Part shown: positions 1 to 10,681 of the stretch, piece after piece
Position numbering within the stretch: position 1 is the stretch's first letter
Layout: every line of letters begins with the position of its first letter
Source: Spinacia oleracea
Lineage: Eukaryota > Streptophyta > Magnoliopsida > Caryophyllales > Amaranthaceae
DNA length: 64,000 bases
Assembly (NCBI RefSeq): GCF_020520425.1
Contig: NC_079492.1
Coordinates: 141,922,361 to 141,986,360, forward strand
Reading direction: 5' to 3'
The notes under the pieces: generated by a model
Told to the model about the DNA's origin: nothing
Databases searched by the model: none
Seen by the model: the letters and a program-made list of their open reading frames with translations, nothing else
Position numbers and translations under genes: made by a program

Positions 1-2
1 AA

Positions 3-1370
3 TTGTTCCTGTCTGATATTATATCCCTGAACCAAAGTGCTTTTACTCCTGGAAGACTTATTACTGATAATACACTCGTGGCTTATGAGGTCTTTCACTA
101 TATGAATAGTGTTTGTTCGGGGAGAAAAGGGAGTATGGCCATAAAACTTGATATGAGTAAAGCTTATGATCGTGTTGAGTGGAGTTTTCTGGAGAAGGTT
201 ATGGGAAAGATGGGCTTTGACGTTAGATGGGTCCGATTGATTATGAGGTGTGTTTCGTCCGTGTCACACGCAGTTATTATTAATGGAGAACCGTCAGATT
301 TTTTCAAGCCGGGAAGAGGCTTGAGGCAGGGTGATCCCATTTCCCCATACCTATTTATCATATGTGCCGAAGTTTTCTCTCATTTGATCCAGATGGAAGT
401 TAATAGAGGGTCCTTGCAGGGTATTCGTGTTTGTAGGGGTGCTCCTGTGGTATCTCACCTTTTGTTTGCGGACGACAGTATCATTTTCTGTAGAGCTGAT
501 GACAGGGATGTGCAAGCGGTTTGAAGGATTCTTGATCACTATAGTAGCGCATCTGGTCAACAGGTAAACTTCAGTAAGTCAGAGGTCTCTATGAGCTCAA
601 ATGTACAATTGACCAGGAAAGAAGAGTTAGCAAACGCACTAGAGGTAAAGTTGGTACAAGCACATGGAAAATATTTGGGGATGCCCACAGTGGTGGGAAG
701 GTAAAAAACTCGAGCTTTTAATTTTCTGAAGGAACGTGTATGGAAGAGACTTAGAGGGTGGAAGCAACAACTCTTATCGTTCGCTGGTAGGGAGGTCCTC
801 TTAAAGGCAGTAGTCCAAGCGGTTCCCACCTATATAATGAGTTTGTTTCGTCTCCCGACAGGTTTCAGCCATGACATTCAGAAAATGATGGTGCGTTTCT
901 GGTGGGGGTGTAAAGAGGAGGAAAGGAAAATATTTTGGGTGGCATGGGAGAAGTTATGTGTACCGAAAATACAAGGAGGGTTGGGGTTTCGACGGTTATT
1001 TGAGTTTAATGAGGCTTTGTTAGCTAAACAGGGATGGCGCATTATGAATAATCCTGAACTCTTATTTTCCCGACTTTTGAAAGCAAGGCACTTTCCATCA
1101 ACTGGTTTCCTGAGTGCTAGCTTAGGAAATAGACCGAGCTATGTATGGAGGAGTATTTGGAGTTGTAGGTGGGTTCTGGAAAAGGGTTGTAAGTGAATCA
1201 TAGGGGACGGGCAATCTGTTAAAATTTGGAGCGATCCATGGCTAAGTAGACCGCCGTCTTTCCGTGTGATTTCGGCCAAAAAGGAGGGGAGCAACTGTGA
1301 ACTAGTGTCTGATTTAATTGATCGCGCGCAATGTAGGTACTTGGAATGAACGGTTAGTGCAGATGAGATT
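3..1370 (+). pseudogene. LINE reverse-transcriptase remnant
   Basis: The first 173 codons (3-524) carry the RT core: a [11 protein letters not shown] block near residues 50-60, a [13 protein letters not shown] block near 107-119, and the catalytic FADDS motif encoded at 465-479. A TGA at 522-524 interrupts the frame at a position where this family usually has a tryptophan, so TGG to TGA decay is likely. Further pieces (837-1196, IFWVAWEKLCVPK and GGLGF motifs) continue the region between the RT and the zinc finger in other frames. The catalytic aspartates survive, but the ORF is dead. Confidence 0.9.
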
Positions 1371-2504
1371 TTGAACATACCGTTGTCTTCAATGGCGTTG
1401 GATGATGTTCTTGTTTGGCATTATGATAAGTCCGGCCAATATACAGTGCGTACAGGCTATCATTTTATTACTTTTTTTAAGAACTCCACAGAAGGTAATG
1501 TTGGCTCGTCGATGGTGCCAAGTTTATGGAAGCGGATTTGGAGACTCGATGTTCCCCCTAAGGTACGTGTTTTCATTTGGAGACTTTGTAGTGGTGCATT
1601 ACCTACGAGTAGAGGCCTGCATAAACGAATAGATAGTGTATCCCCTTTGTGCCAAAGATGTATGAGACACGATGAGTCTGAGCTTCACGCTGTGTGGAGT
1701 TGTGATTATGCGGTGCAAATTTGGGAGTGCTCCGGGCTTATGGGTTTTGACGTCCCATTGTTAAATAATGTAACTGATTGGGTGGATTGGTGGACGACAA
1801 ATTTGGAGGAGGTAGATAGGAATGCTAGTGCGATGCTTGCGTGGGGCATATGGAATGAGAGGAACGCAGTGATACATGGGTGTTTGCCAAAACACCCGGC
1901 GGAGGTGGTGGCTGCTACTGCCTCCCTGTTGTTGGCCTTTGACCAGGTGAGGGAGAAGGGTACAAGTCATGTGGTGCGTACGGGCCTGCAAAGGGGTGAG
2001 GCGAGGTGGTGTCCGCCGGTAGATGGGGTGTTGAAGATCAACGTAGATGGGGCTGTGTTCAAAGATATTGGGGTGGGGATGGGGGTTGTTATTAGGGACC
2101 ATAGTGGGGAAGTAGTAAGAATAGCTTGTCAGCAAGTGTGTAGTATCTGGGAAGCAAATGTGGTTGAAGCTAAAGCTATGGTACTAGGCTTAAAATTGGC
2201 AATACAATGTGGGGCAAAGCACATCATCCTTGAGAGTGACTGCTTACAAATTGTCAACCTAGTAAATGGAAAGAACCAAGATGGCTCGTTTCTTGGCATG
2301 ATTGTAAGGGAGATTAATTCTATTTCTTGTTACTTTGATAGTATTGATGTCGTTCATATTTTTAGGGAAGCTAATCTACTTGCTCATGCTATGGCTCACC
2401 TTAACCCGCTCGAGTTTTCTACTAGGGTGTGGGTAGGGAGTTGTCCAAGCGAGGTGGAGAATATTGTAGCTATGGATTTTTGCTTAAACGTTAATGAGAA
2501 CTAG
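1371..2504 (+). pseudogene. LINE zf-RVT and RNase H C-terminal part of ORF2
   Basis: An open 377-codon stretch. The zinc-finger RVT region follows WKRIWRLDVPPKVRVFIW, with Cys-x2-Cys then His and Cys residues (CQRCMRHDESELHAVWSC). A plant-type RNase H domain (RVT_3) follows at about residues 220-345: the first acidic residue is in NVDGA, the second in VEAKA, the third in ESDC, and the block ends with the usual AN-x2-AH-x-MAH motif. The apparent ATG is an internal methionine, not a true start, because the upstream part of ORF2 is in other frames. RNase H fusion is known for plant L1 lineages. Confidence 0.88.
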
Positions 2505-3524
2505 TAGCCGTAGCTTTTCCCTTCAAAAAAAAAAAAAAAGTTACTAAAATTAAGAAAACTCTAATTAAAAAACGAAAAATAACTAAAACTCCTAAAAATC
2601 AGAAATGGTAATTTGTTTAGTAATCTCAATTCATTAATCACTCGTTAATTTGTTTGAATAGGTTATAAGTCACACATTGGTGAATATGGTAGGTAATTAG
2701 TATCAAATTTATCAATAATAATATAGACAGAGATATTAGTTACGAAGTTTAAACTTATAGCCATCTATCTATATATTATCAATCATCAATCAATACTACA
2801 TACTAAAATACACACCAAAAATGGCACATGTCATCTCTTTGTGTGTCCTTAGAATTTTTTTGAAAATAAAATTTTAATTAAAAAATCTTCTTAAAAATCT
2901 AATTTCCTGATTTTTGTCTTATTTTTTTTTCTAAAATTACAATTTCATATGTATTATGGTAAGAATCTAACATAATATATTAATACAAATTTGAAAATTA
3001 TATGTCAGGAATGAAAAATAAATTTTTTTTTTTAATAATATACGTATTAAGTTGCTACTCTGTAATAGCAAGATAGTATTTTGATTTTCATAAACCTTTT
3101 TACAAAAAAAAATTAATTATACTATTAGCCTACATGTAATAGTTTTTCAAAATAAATGTTTTACAGTTATGGATATCATTTAATTTTAAAAGAAACAGTT
3201 ACCTGATCAAGGTATGATAAGTTTTTTTTTTGCCCAACATAAGTAGTTTTGTCGAAACCCTAAACACCCAATATTGCGTTAATCACTTTATAATTTGAAT
3301 AAATAACAATTTTCTCTAATTTCCCCAACAACCGTTGGTAAAAATTGATTTTATTTTATTAAAAACTTCTTTTCAACAAATTATTCAGAACAAAAAAAAA
3401 ATATTTAGTCTCATCCGTGTCACGTCCTGGTGAGTCCTTAGTATTTTTTTTCTTTTTTCAAAAAATATATTTTATTGGAAAAATCTTTTAAAATATCTGA
3501 TTTCCTGATTTTTTTTTTCTTATA

Positions 3525-3528
<4 letters not shown>

Positions 3529-3594
<66 letters not shown>
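3529..3594. repeat. (TA)n microsatellite, 66 bp
   Basis: An uninterrupted TA dinucleotide run inside the family B Helitron, between two copies of an internal block. It is likely length-polymorphic and prone to assembly error. Confidence 0.98.
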
Positions 3595-3595
<1 letters not shown>

Positions 3596-3705
3596 TGGTG
3601 AGTCCTTAGTATTTATTTAAAAAAAAAAAAAAATTAATTCAAGAACCTTTTAAAATATCTGATTTGCTGATTTTTATTTTTTTTCTTATTCTTTCATTCT
3701 ATATA

Positions 3706-3957
3706 CTTCCTCCGTTCCGGAAATATCGCACTATTTTTTTTTACACTATTCACACTACGAATTTGGTCATTTGTTGTGATTGTAGGTAAGAAAATTTTAG
3801 TCATGTGAGATCATGTTAGATTCGTATCGATAAATATTTTCTAAATATTAATTTTTTATAAATTTTACTTTTACACGATTTGAGATATTAATAGTCAACG
3901 TAATGGTTAGAAGAATAAAAGTCAACCATAGTGCGATATTTTTCGGAACGGAGGAAG
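3706..3957. mobile_element. Stowaway MITE (252 bp)
   Basis: Terminal inverted repeats start CTTCCTCCGTTCCGG and end with the complement, and the complementarity extends inward (AAATATCGCACTA). TA dinucleotides flank both ends (3704-3705 and 3958-3959), the Tc1/mariner target duplication. It lies inside the family B Helitron and is therefore a later insertion. Non-coding. Confidence 0.92.
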
Positions 3958-4274
3958 TATTCAATATAATATAAATACATGTGAAAAAATAAATCACAAT
4001 TTCATGGATTACGACAAGGATAAAAAAAAATATTAATACTGATTTGAAGAACATATATGATATGAATGGAAAAAAATCACATTTTATACATATTATTGTT
4101 TCTATAATATACGTTGAAAGCTATTATAGAAACTCTGTAATATCAAAATAGCAAAATATTTTTTTGATTTTCATATAAAATTTTCAAAAAAAATCATTAT
4201 ACTCTTAACCTACAATAGTTAATAAGTAAATAAATAAATTACTTTAAAATGTGTTATTATACGACCATACGCAA

Positions 4275-4590
4275 AAACAAATTATTTTTTATTTTATGTA
4301 AAACAAGTGTTAAAAAGTGGGTTCAACAATATTACTTATAAACCCGAAAGCCAGTTATATACCCGGTCAATAACAAAAACAAAAAAAAATTATTTTTTTA
4401 TTTTATGTAAAACAAGTATTAAAAAGTGGGTTCAACAAAATTACTTATAAACCCGAAAGGCAGTTATATACCCGGTCAAAAACAAAAACAAAAACTTTTT
4501 ATTTTTTAATTTATGTAAAACAAGTGTTAAAAAGTGAGTTCAACAAAATTACTTATAAACCCGAAAGCCAGTTATATACCCGGTCTAGAA
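4275..4590. repeat. Tandem repeat, about 108 bp x 3
   Basis: Three near-identical units, with the word AAAACAAG starting at 4300, 4409 and 4517 (periods 109 and 108). Each unit carries AACCCGAAAG and TATACCCGGTC. A single diverged unit sits in the related element near 24120-24215, so the array is an amplification of internal Helitron sequence rather than an independent satellite. Confidence 0.93.
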
Positions 4591-7500
4591 AATAGGTTAT
4601 CAAATCAATACCATATCCAAAAACATGGATAGATCGAGGATACGAGTATGTTTACGTTTACAGATATTATCTAATTTCAGAAATAAAGGATACCTAATAA
4701 CTGTCTGATAAGTTTTTTTCTTATGTTTTCCCAACTAAAGTATTTTTGTCGAAACGCTAAACTCCTAAAACCACACTTATTACTTTACAATTAAAATAAA
4801 TAATAATTTTCTCCAATTTTCCCAACAATCATTGATAAAAACTTGATTTTGTTTTATTAAAAAATCTTTTAAGTAAAGTATTTAGAATATAAAAAAAAAA
4901 AAAAAAAAATAGTCTCATCCGTTCATTGCACGGGACCTAACATAATATAAGTAGTACTTCACTCCATTTATGTCAAGATTAAGTTGGGCCTCTAAAAGGA
5001 TCCGATGGGCTTTCACAGAACAATCCTCTAGACTCTAGCCCAGTGAGATGCCACAAATAATCGAAATTTTAAGGCAAATGTAGAATTGACAATTTTTATT
5101 TTTAGGGAGCCTTGACAATTTGATACCCCGTATACAAGTACTCGTAGTTGAAAACTAGTATAATACCCGTGCGATGCACGATTTATAATCTAAATATAAA
5201 TTTGTATGAAATCTGGTAGATAATTATCATCAAAATAAAGTTTATAGATATTCTCCAAATAAAAAAAAATTAATGATGGATAAATTTGTTATTGCTCATT
5301 CAATGTCTTATTTATTAAAAAAAATTAAGAAAATAAGGGTACATAGATAAAATTATTTTCATTCTCATTCACCACTTGTGTCAAACATAAGGTTATCTCA
5401 CCCGCCCTTCACTTAGATATTAATACCCACTTAATACTCGCACAATCGCCCCGTCAACCTCATGATCGGATCACTTAACACCTATCTAGACCATTTACTT
5501 TATTGAGTTAGAGATGACTTTGAGACGGGGCATGGTTTTCACACCCGCACCCGCCTACAATTCTCATTTTCATCCCCTCCATCTACGATATAGGAACGAT
5601 ACCCACCCCTCCCATCCTCCATCTCGAGAGGTACAAAATAAAATCCATCCCCTGTTCATCACCCCCCTTCACATGTATCAACACCCACCCCTAGACTCGA
5701 CTTTTTTTTTTGTAAGAGTTTTGAATTTTAAAACTCTATTATATAAAGCCTTTGAAAATTCGTTTATATGATTAAAATTATTAAGTAAATAAACAAAAAA
5801 GTATAATATGTAAGTTAATAGTACATTTTTTTTATATTCATTATCAATCAGATGAATTAAGGATTAGCGACGCGGGTAGGTCCAATCTAAAATCCATCAT
5901 GGCCCCTTCACCTGCGGTGGATAAATTTTTTAACTCCATCACCCAATAAACTTTCCTTCATCGCCACCCACTTGAGGCGGGCGGATGCACGGAGAGGTCT
6001 CCCAAAAAACCCGTCCCAATGACAATCTGACATCCCTCTATTCGATAAATAATCCAATTTTCTTTTCAACTAAATTTTAAATATATTGACATAAGTTTAT
6101 TACGAAGTATCAAACTGATTGTATTAGTTATAATGTTGAAAAGTGACATACATAATTAGGATTTGGTGAGTGTTTTCAAATCCGATCAATTCAAACTCGC
6201 CCCATCACCAAGGTGGGTACATATATGTTATCCTTATACCCATCCTCCAAAAATCTCTTTTTGTTAGTCAACATTAGTCAATCATCTACGTTTAACTTTG
6301 TTGTCAGACCAATATAAAATTCAAACTCGCCCCATCATCAAGTGTGATTCACCATTTACATATATAATTTTTTTTTTGCACGGAATTTTAAAGTGATATT
6401 GCAGTCATTTACATTAATATATAAAAAATATTTTGTTATTGCAAAGATATTAATAATCAAAAGTAATTCCAACAAACACCAAGTATAAAAAAAAGTTTGA
6501 AAGTAGGACAAATAACAAAATTGAATACATATTTTTTGCGAAAAAAAATACTATGTTATCAGATTAAAGTTGCACCTTCCTTCTAATTAAGTAGGAAACT
6601 ACCACTTCAAACGTCTCATTCGCAATTCCTGCAACATCTACTACACTACTCATTATTCATTTCCAGTAAAATTACAATTATAAAATGGAAAAGAAGAAGT
6701 TCTTTAGCAATCTAATGATATCTGATTCCCAACATTGATAGTAAACTAATTCGTACTTCGTAATAATTGACAATAATCAAACTAACTTGAGTTACTTTAA
6801 TGGCATCTAGGTTATTGTTTGCTTTTTTAGATGAATCAGTTTATTTTATTTTATTTTATTTTTTACTAAAAAGAGACAAATAAAAAATAACACATGACAA
6901 CTTTTACATGTCTAGTAGGTTGTTTCCGATTTTGACACGTTAAAAGCAAATTACCCCTAAAGTTTGTATTATTAAAAAATAACTCATGGTTGGGATTAAT
7001 AAAAGAAGACATGTCAAAGTTGGGATTATTACGTCGATTTCTCCAATAATAAACAATCAAATGAACGTTCGAACATATATGTACTTAGTATATGACACAA
7101 TTTCTAAACGAAACTTGATAATACTTACAATTAATTATTATTTATGGTATAAGAGAGGCAAATCAGAGAGCAATATTTGTCATCTCTACATCATTTGTCA
7201 CTTTTTTAGTATAGTACAGAGTATATAGATTTAAATTAAGAAATTTATTGACATGGGTAAATAAGTAATTCGTAGTATAATCGATTATTACCATAAGTAA
7301 TTAGAAGATTTTAGGTAAAATATATATAAAGTATATTAATTATTTTATCATAGGTTAGTTACCAATATTTTAAAAGAGACAAATTAGAGCGATATTTTTC
7401 AGCTCCACATCATTTTGCCTCTCTTTAATATGACAGTTCTTATATAGATGCTTGTTAAAAGTCGACTAAAATATAAGTCAATTGTTTAGACTAAAATATT

Positions 7501-7824
7501 TGGAGGAGCTTTTTTAGGTAGAGAGGACTATGTGTTAGCTAGTTATGTTTTCTTGTTTACTACTTCTTCCTTTTTTTTTGCATCTAAAAAATTTTGGAAT
7601 TACGTAGTAAAGTAGTATATAGATTAGATTACACAAGTTTTGCTCATATTTAAAGAAGTTACATAATTTTTTTAGAGTAGTAAAATATTATTATCAATTG
7701 CTGTGATAATTATTGAATTTAGTTGTTAAATATACTATGTACAAAATAGTACAATCAATTACGGTTATAATTATCTCGTTTAGTTGTTAAATATACTACG
7801 TATAAAATAGTACAATCAATGCCT

Positions 7825-8134
7825 TTTTATAATGATCACATTTAGCTATTAAAATATTATAGAGTACGTACTATTGTAATTTTTTATACACTCTTATTCA
7901 TACTTGATTGATTTTATAATTTATTTGTGTTCGAATTATATATGTACGAAATACAAATAAGTAGGCTACTCTTGAATTTTTTTATAATGATCGCATTTAG
8001 CTGTTAAAATGTTATAGAGTGCGTACTATTGTAATTTTTTATACACTCTTATTCATACTTGATTGATTTTCTAATGTATTTGTGTTCGAATTATGTAAGT
8101 ACGAAATACAAATAAGTAGACTACTCTTGATTTG
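7825..8134. repeat. 155-bp direct tandem duplication
   Basis: Two units about 155 bp apart (ATGATCACATTTAGC at 7832, ATGATCGCATTTAGC at 7987) share long matches, including the CACTCTTATTCATACTTGAT block and the ATACAAATAAGTAG block. Immediately before, a shorter repeat built on GTTAAATATACTA and AAAATAGTACAATCAAT occurs twice. All of it is internal to Helitron A1. Confidence 0.88.
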
Positions 8135-8198
8135 TTTCATAAAAATCATAAATTATTACGTATAATAGATTATTTTTTAATAAAAAGATAATCTTATA

Positions 8199-8458
8199 CT
8201 CCCTCTGTCCCTTAATACTCGCACCGTTTTGACTTTTTGCACTATTCACATAATTCACTTTGACCCTATTTTATTTATAGTATATGAAAACAAATGTTAG
8301 TATATAATATATTGTTGGCTTCATCTTAATATATATTTTCAAAATATTAGTAATTTTATAAATTTTTATAATATGTAGTAAGAGATATTAGTGGTCAAAG
8401 TTGTGCATTGGCAAGCGTGTCCAGTCAAAACGATGCGAGTATTAAGGGACGGAGGGAG
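8199..8458. mobile_element. Stowaway MITE (260 bp)
   Basis: TIRs CTCCCTCTGTCCCTTAATAC and its complement are flanked by TA at 8197-8198 and 8459-8460. It is nested in Helitron A1 and so younger than it. Non-coding, AT-rich interior. Confidence 0.93.
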
Positions 8459-8768
8459 TATTGATTATATTTGTTACCAAATATAGAAAAGATATAGTAT
8501 ATAATTTGAAAATCTATTTCTTATGTATAGAATGAAATCTTTTTTTATTTAGCGCAAAAGAGAATCAAATATATTTTTGAGGTAAATGTTAACAAAATAA
8601 TTATAGAATCAAGTATTTTATTTTATTTTTAATTTTTTTTATATCTACAAGAGAGGCCAATCAATGAGTGACATTTGTCATCACCACATTGATTTCCTCT
8701 CTTTTAGTATAATATATAGATGTGTGGTGCTTAATGCTTTGTTTGTCTTGGTGATTGGTCATTATATC

Positions 8769-9290
8769 TAGGGGTGTTCTTCGGTCCAAATCCGGATCGG
8801 AACGGATTGACCTGAATCGGACCAAAGATCGAAATTTTGATAATTCAAGATTCGAAGACCGGACCGATTATGTTTGGACCGGACCGGAACGAAAAATCGG
8901 TCCAAAGCCCGGAACGGTTCGGTTTGGACCGGTTGTAGACCTATTTCTATATAATTTTTATTTTTTCTAAAAATTATGGTAAAAAAGAAAAAAAATATAT
9001 AAAAAATCCAATTGTTTAAGGTCTTTTTTGAAGCTAAACTAAAATATATCACAATATAATAATATTTATAACACATTGAAGGAGACAATTAAATTCTTAA
9101 ATAGTTTATGTTATATTTTATTAAGAAAAAATCGGTCCCGTCCAAAACCGGGTCTTGGACCGGACCGGACCGGACTGAAGACCGAAAATTAATTTCTCGA
9201 CCTGGAGACCGGACCGATTGTCTTCGGTCTGGTCTGGGTCGGTCCGGTCAGGTCTTTTTTTCAGTCCGGACCAATTTTTGCACACCCCTA
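8769..9290. mobile_element. hAT-like non-autonomous element with GGACCGG-rich interior
   Basis: Ends are TAGGGGTGTTC and GCACACCCCTA, an inverted repeat of the kind typical of plant hAT elements. The terminal 150-200 bp on both sides are full of GGTCCGGACCGG-type words (8785-8940 and 9135-9275), with an AT-rich centre. No matching 8-bp target duplication was found, so an end may have been lost or the insertion is old. A truncated relative lies at 16068-16215. Short ORFs in it are low-complexity artefacts. Confidence 0.72.
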
Positions 9291-9730
9291 GCTGAGCTCT
9301 CTTTTGAGTGTCCCAAGTTCTCTCTACCCACCTTGACGTTAGATGAGTTCCCGTCAGGGGTTGGAGTGTTTGATCGGATCTGGGGATTTCTCCGCTAGGT
9401 TGTGGCTCCAGATTTATCCGTCGCCTCGTCCTCCGGTGTTCGCGGCGGTCATTTGCCAAGCTTTGTTCCTTTTCATTGAAAACAAAGTTATGCATTATTG
9501 TTATGGTCGCGGCGAGCTCTTCTCACGTAGGGGATAGAGGTCTAGAAGTTACCGCGGTGTTATCCCCGCTCGGCGGTGGTCGTGCCCCTAACCGTGGGTG
9601 TGTCTCTGGCTGAGGACGCACCTCTGCTTCGGACTGTAATCCGTGTGAATGCTAACAATGTCCATTTTTGGAGGAAAAAAGATTGATTTTTCAAGGCTTT
9701 GAAGTATCTTCCCCACAGACGGCGCCAAAT
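9291..9730 (-). mobile_element. 5' internal fragment of an LTR retrotransposon (PBS and leader)
   Basis: Continues on the minus strand from the LTR at 9731. The primer-binding site TGGCGCCGTCTGTGGGGA lies at 9727-9710, three bases after the LTR end. TGGCGCC-type PBSs are common in plant Ty3/gypsy-like elements and their derivatives. A GC-rich leader follows, with a possible gag start near 9495 (minus). The body stops at the hAT-like element near 9290, with no pol sequence found. Remnant only. Confidence 0.7.
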
Positions 9731-10152
9731 TGTTCCGGTGTTGAAACAATGGGTTTCGGATTGAAGACCCTTTTGTCGATGTGGAAGATCTTGTTTGTGT
9801 GATTGAGTTGTGTCCGACTATTTTTGCACAATGAGCAAAGTAACTGGCCTCGTAGGTGTTCCGAGTAAAGCTCTTCCGATACCTAAGTAAGCACGATGCT
9901 CGGATTCTAGAGAGAGAATTCTCTAGAGAGTAGTGTTAAGGCAATAAATTGGACGTACCTTGAGGTTTGAGTCTTGACGGCTTATTTATAGTGTTTGTGT
10001 AGTAAATGCCCTTAGGTTATTTATTACTTGATGGGCTATGGGCCATGTGGTTGGCTGGTTTAGCCTTTGGTGGGTGAATGGCTTGTGTGTTGTTATGTTG
10101 CTTATTGGGCTTGGGCTGCTGGCCCAATTGGGGTCAAATGGGCACTCAAACA
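9731..10152 (-). mobile_element. Long terminal repeat (about 422 bp)
   Basis: On the minus strand the segment starts TGTTTGAGTGCCC and ends CACCGGAACA, giving TG..CA with TGTT/AACA ends. A TATAAATA box lies on the minus strand near 9980-9987, where an LTR promoter would be. The PBS directly after it makes this the 5' LTR of the fragment at 9291-9730. No second LTR was found in the window. The outer end at 10152 is less certain than the PBS-side end. Confidence 0.65.
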
Positions 10153-10681
10153 TACCATAACTCTAATTCATAAGCCTAATCCTAACTTCAATTGGAATCG
10201 GGAAACTCCATATTGAACAGGGGAGGACTTTGAGGATGACAATTTCCAAAGAAACCACATTGATACCGAACATCACTTAAAATAGTGCACATTCTAAATT
10301 TTGTTTTCAAACAAGTTAAACTCTAAAGCGCAAACATGAATTCAAAATCTCTTAAACGATTCGAGTTTGAACCAAATTTTGAGCTTGGTTGAAAGCTCAG
10401 GTTCGGGCTTGAACGCGCCTAAATTAAATAAACATAAACATGAACAAGATAATACTCGGCTCGGCTGATTTGTACCCCTACATGTTTATTGCATCTCTCG
10501 TTAAAACTGAATAAAAAATTTCTCAATATATAATGAATTTATTCTACACCTAATAAGTGCAAGACCTTTTGATAAATAAATTAAAAATAATGGTTACATT
10601 GCAACAATCATCCACCAATGAAGAAAGCACAATAATCTTGTAAATTGATCAAACTATTATTATTAATAATAAAACAAATCT
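10153..10681. other. Intergenic, relic repeat, no gene seen
   Basis: AT-rich. A relic at about 10370-10490 has a GAGCTTGG / AGCTCAGGTTCGGGCTTG interior and ends in GTACCCCTAC, resembling one half of a hAT-like element. Nothing codes. Confidence 0.5.

Larger units (their letters stand above)
3..2539 (+). mobile_element. Decayed L1-type LINE (RT, zf-RVT, RNase H), 3' end with poly(A)
   Basis: Coding remnants run in order reverse transcriptase, zinc-finger RVT and RNase H, and end in a run of A at 2525-2539, the layout of plant L1-clade non-LTR retrotransposons. The element enters from the left window edge, so its 5' end, endonuclease and target duplication cannot be seen. The frame is broken by stop codons near 522, 1194 and 1347. 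It cannot encode an intact ORF2, and expression is unlikely. Confidence 0.93.
2766..4936 (+). mobile_element. Composite Helitron-like element, family B (tandem or nested copies)
   Basis: The left edge TCTATCTATATATTA, followed about 60 bp later by ACATGTCA and TGTCCTTAG, matches the left edge of the element at 24044. The right edge has a short hairpin (CCGT..ATTGCACGG) just before CCTAAC at 4925-4937, the Helitron 3' arrangement. Internal blocks occur two or three times: a CTTAG-TATTT plus CTGATTT block near 2846, 3430 and 3596, and a GTCGAAAC-CTAAA block near 3250 and 4745. This points to two copies fused head to tail or one inserted in another. No Rep/helicase coding was seen, so it is non-autonomous. 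Exact ends are uncertain. Confidence 0.45.
5155..8720 (-). mobile_element. Helitron-like element, family A copy 1 (non-autonomous)
   Basis: Read on the minus strand, the right end (low coordinate) has a short hairpin (CGTGCATCGCACG) about 11 nt before a terminal CTAG at 5158-5155, followed by host T, as Helitrons do. The 5' end is TCTATATATTATACTAAAAG at 8720-8701, preceded by host A. Related 5' ends recur internally near 7229 and 7448, so shorter or nested copies are possible. No RepHel coding is present. A Stowaway MITE and a 155-bp tandem duplication lie inside. The element at 12004 shares both ends and much of the interior. Confidence 0.62.

Noticed and set aside
4275-4590. A CRISPR-like array
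   Set aside because: The units are contiguous 108-bp repeats without unique spacers, in a plant genome and inside a transposon.
5514-5771. An 85-codon ORF with proline/histidine-rich product
   Set aside because: It lies inside Helitron A1 in a C-rich repeat block; the related copy at 12004 does not preserve it.
8769-9290. An 8-bp target duplication for this hAT-like element
   Set aside because: The eight bases on the left and right do not match, unlike those at 16883-17769.
9121-9495. A 124-codon minus-strand protein gene
   Set aside because: It crosses from the LTR element leader into the hAT-like element, and its C-terminal half is translated GGACCGG repeat; at most its N-terminus is a gag relic.
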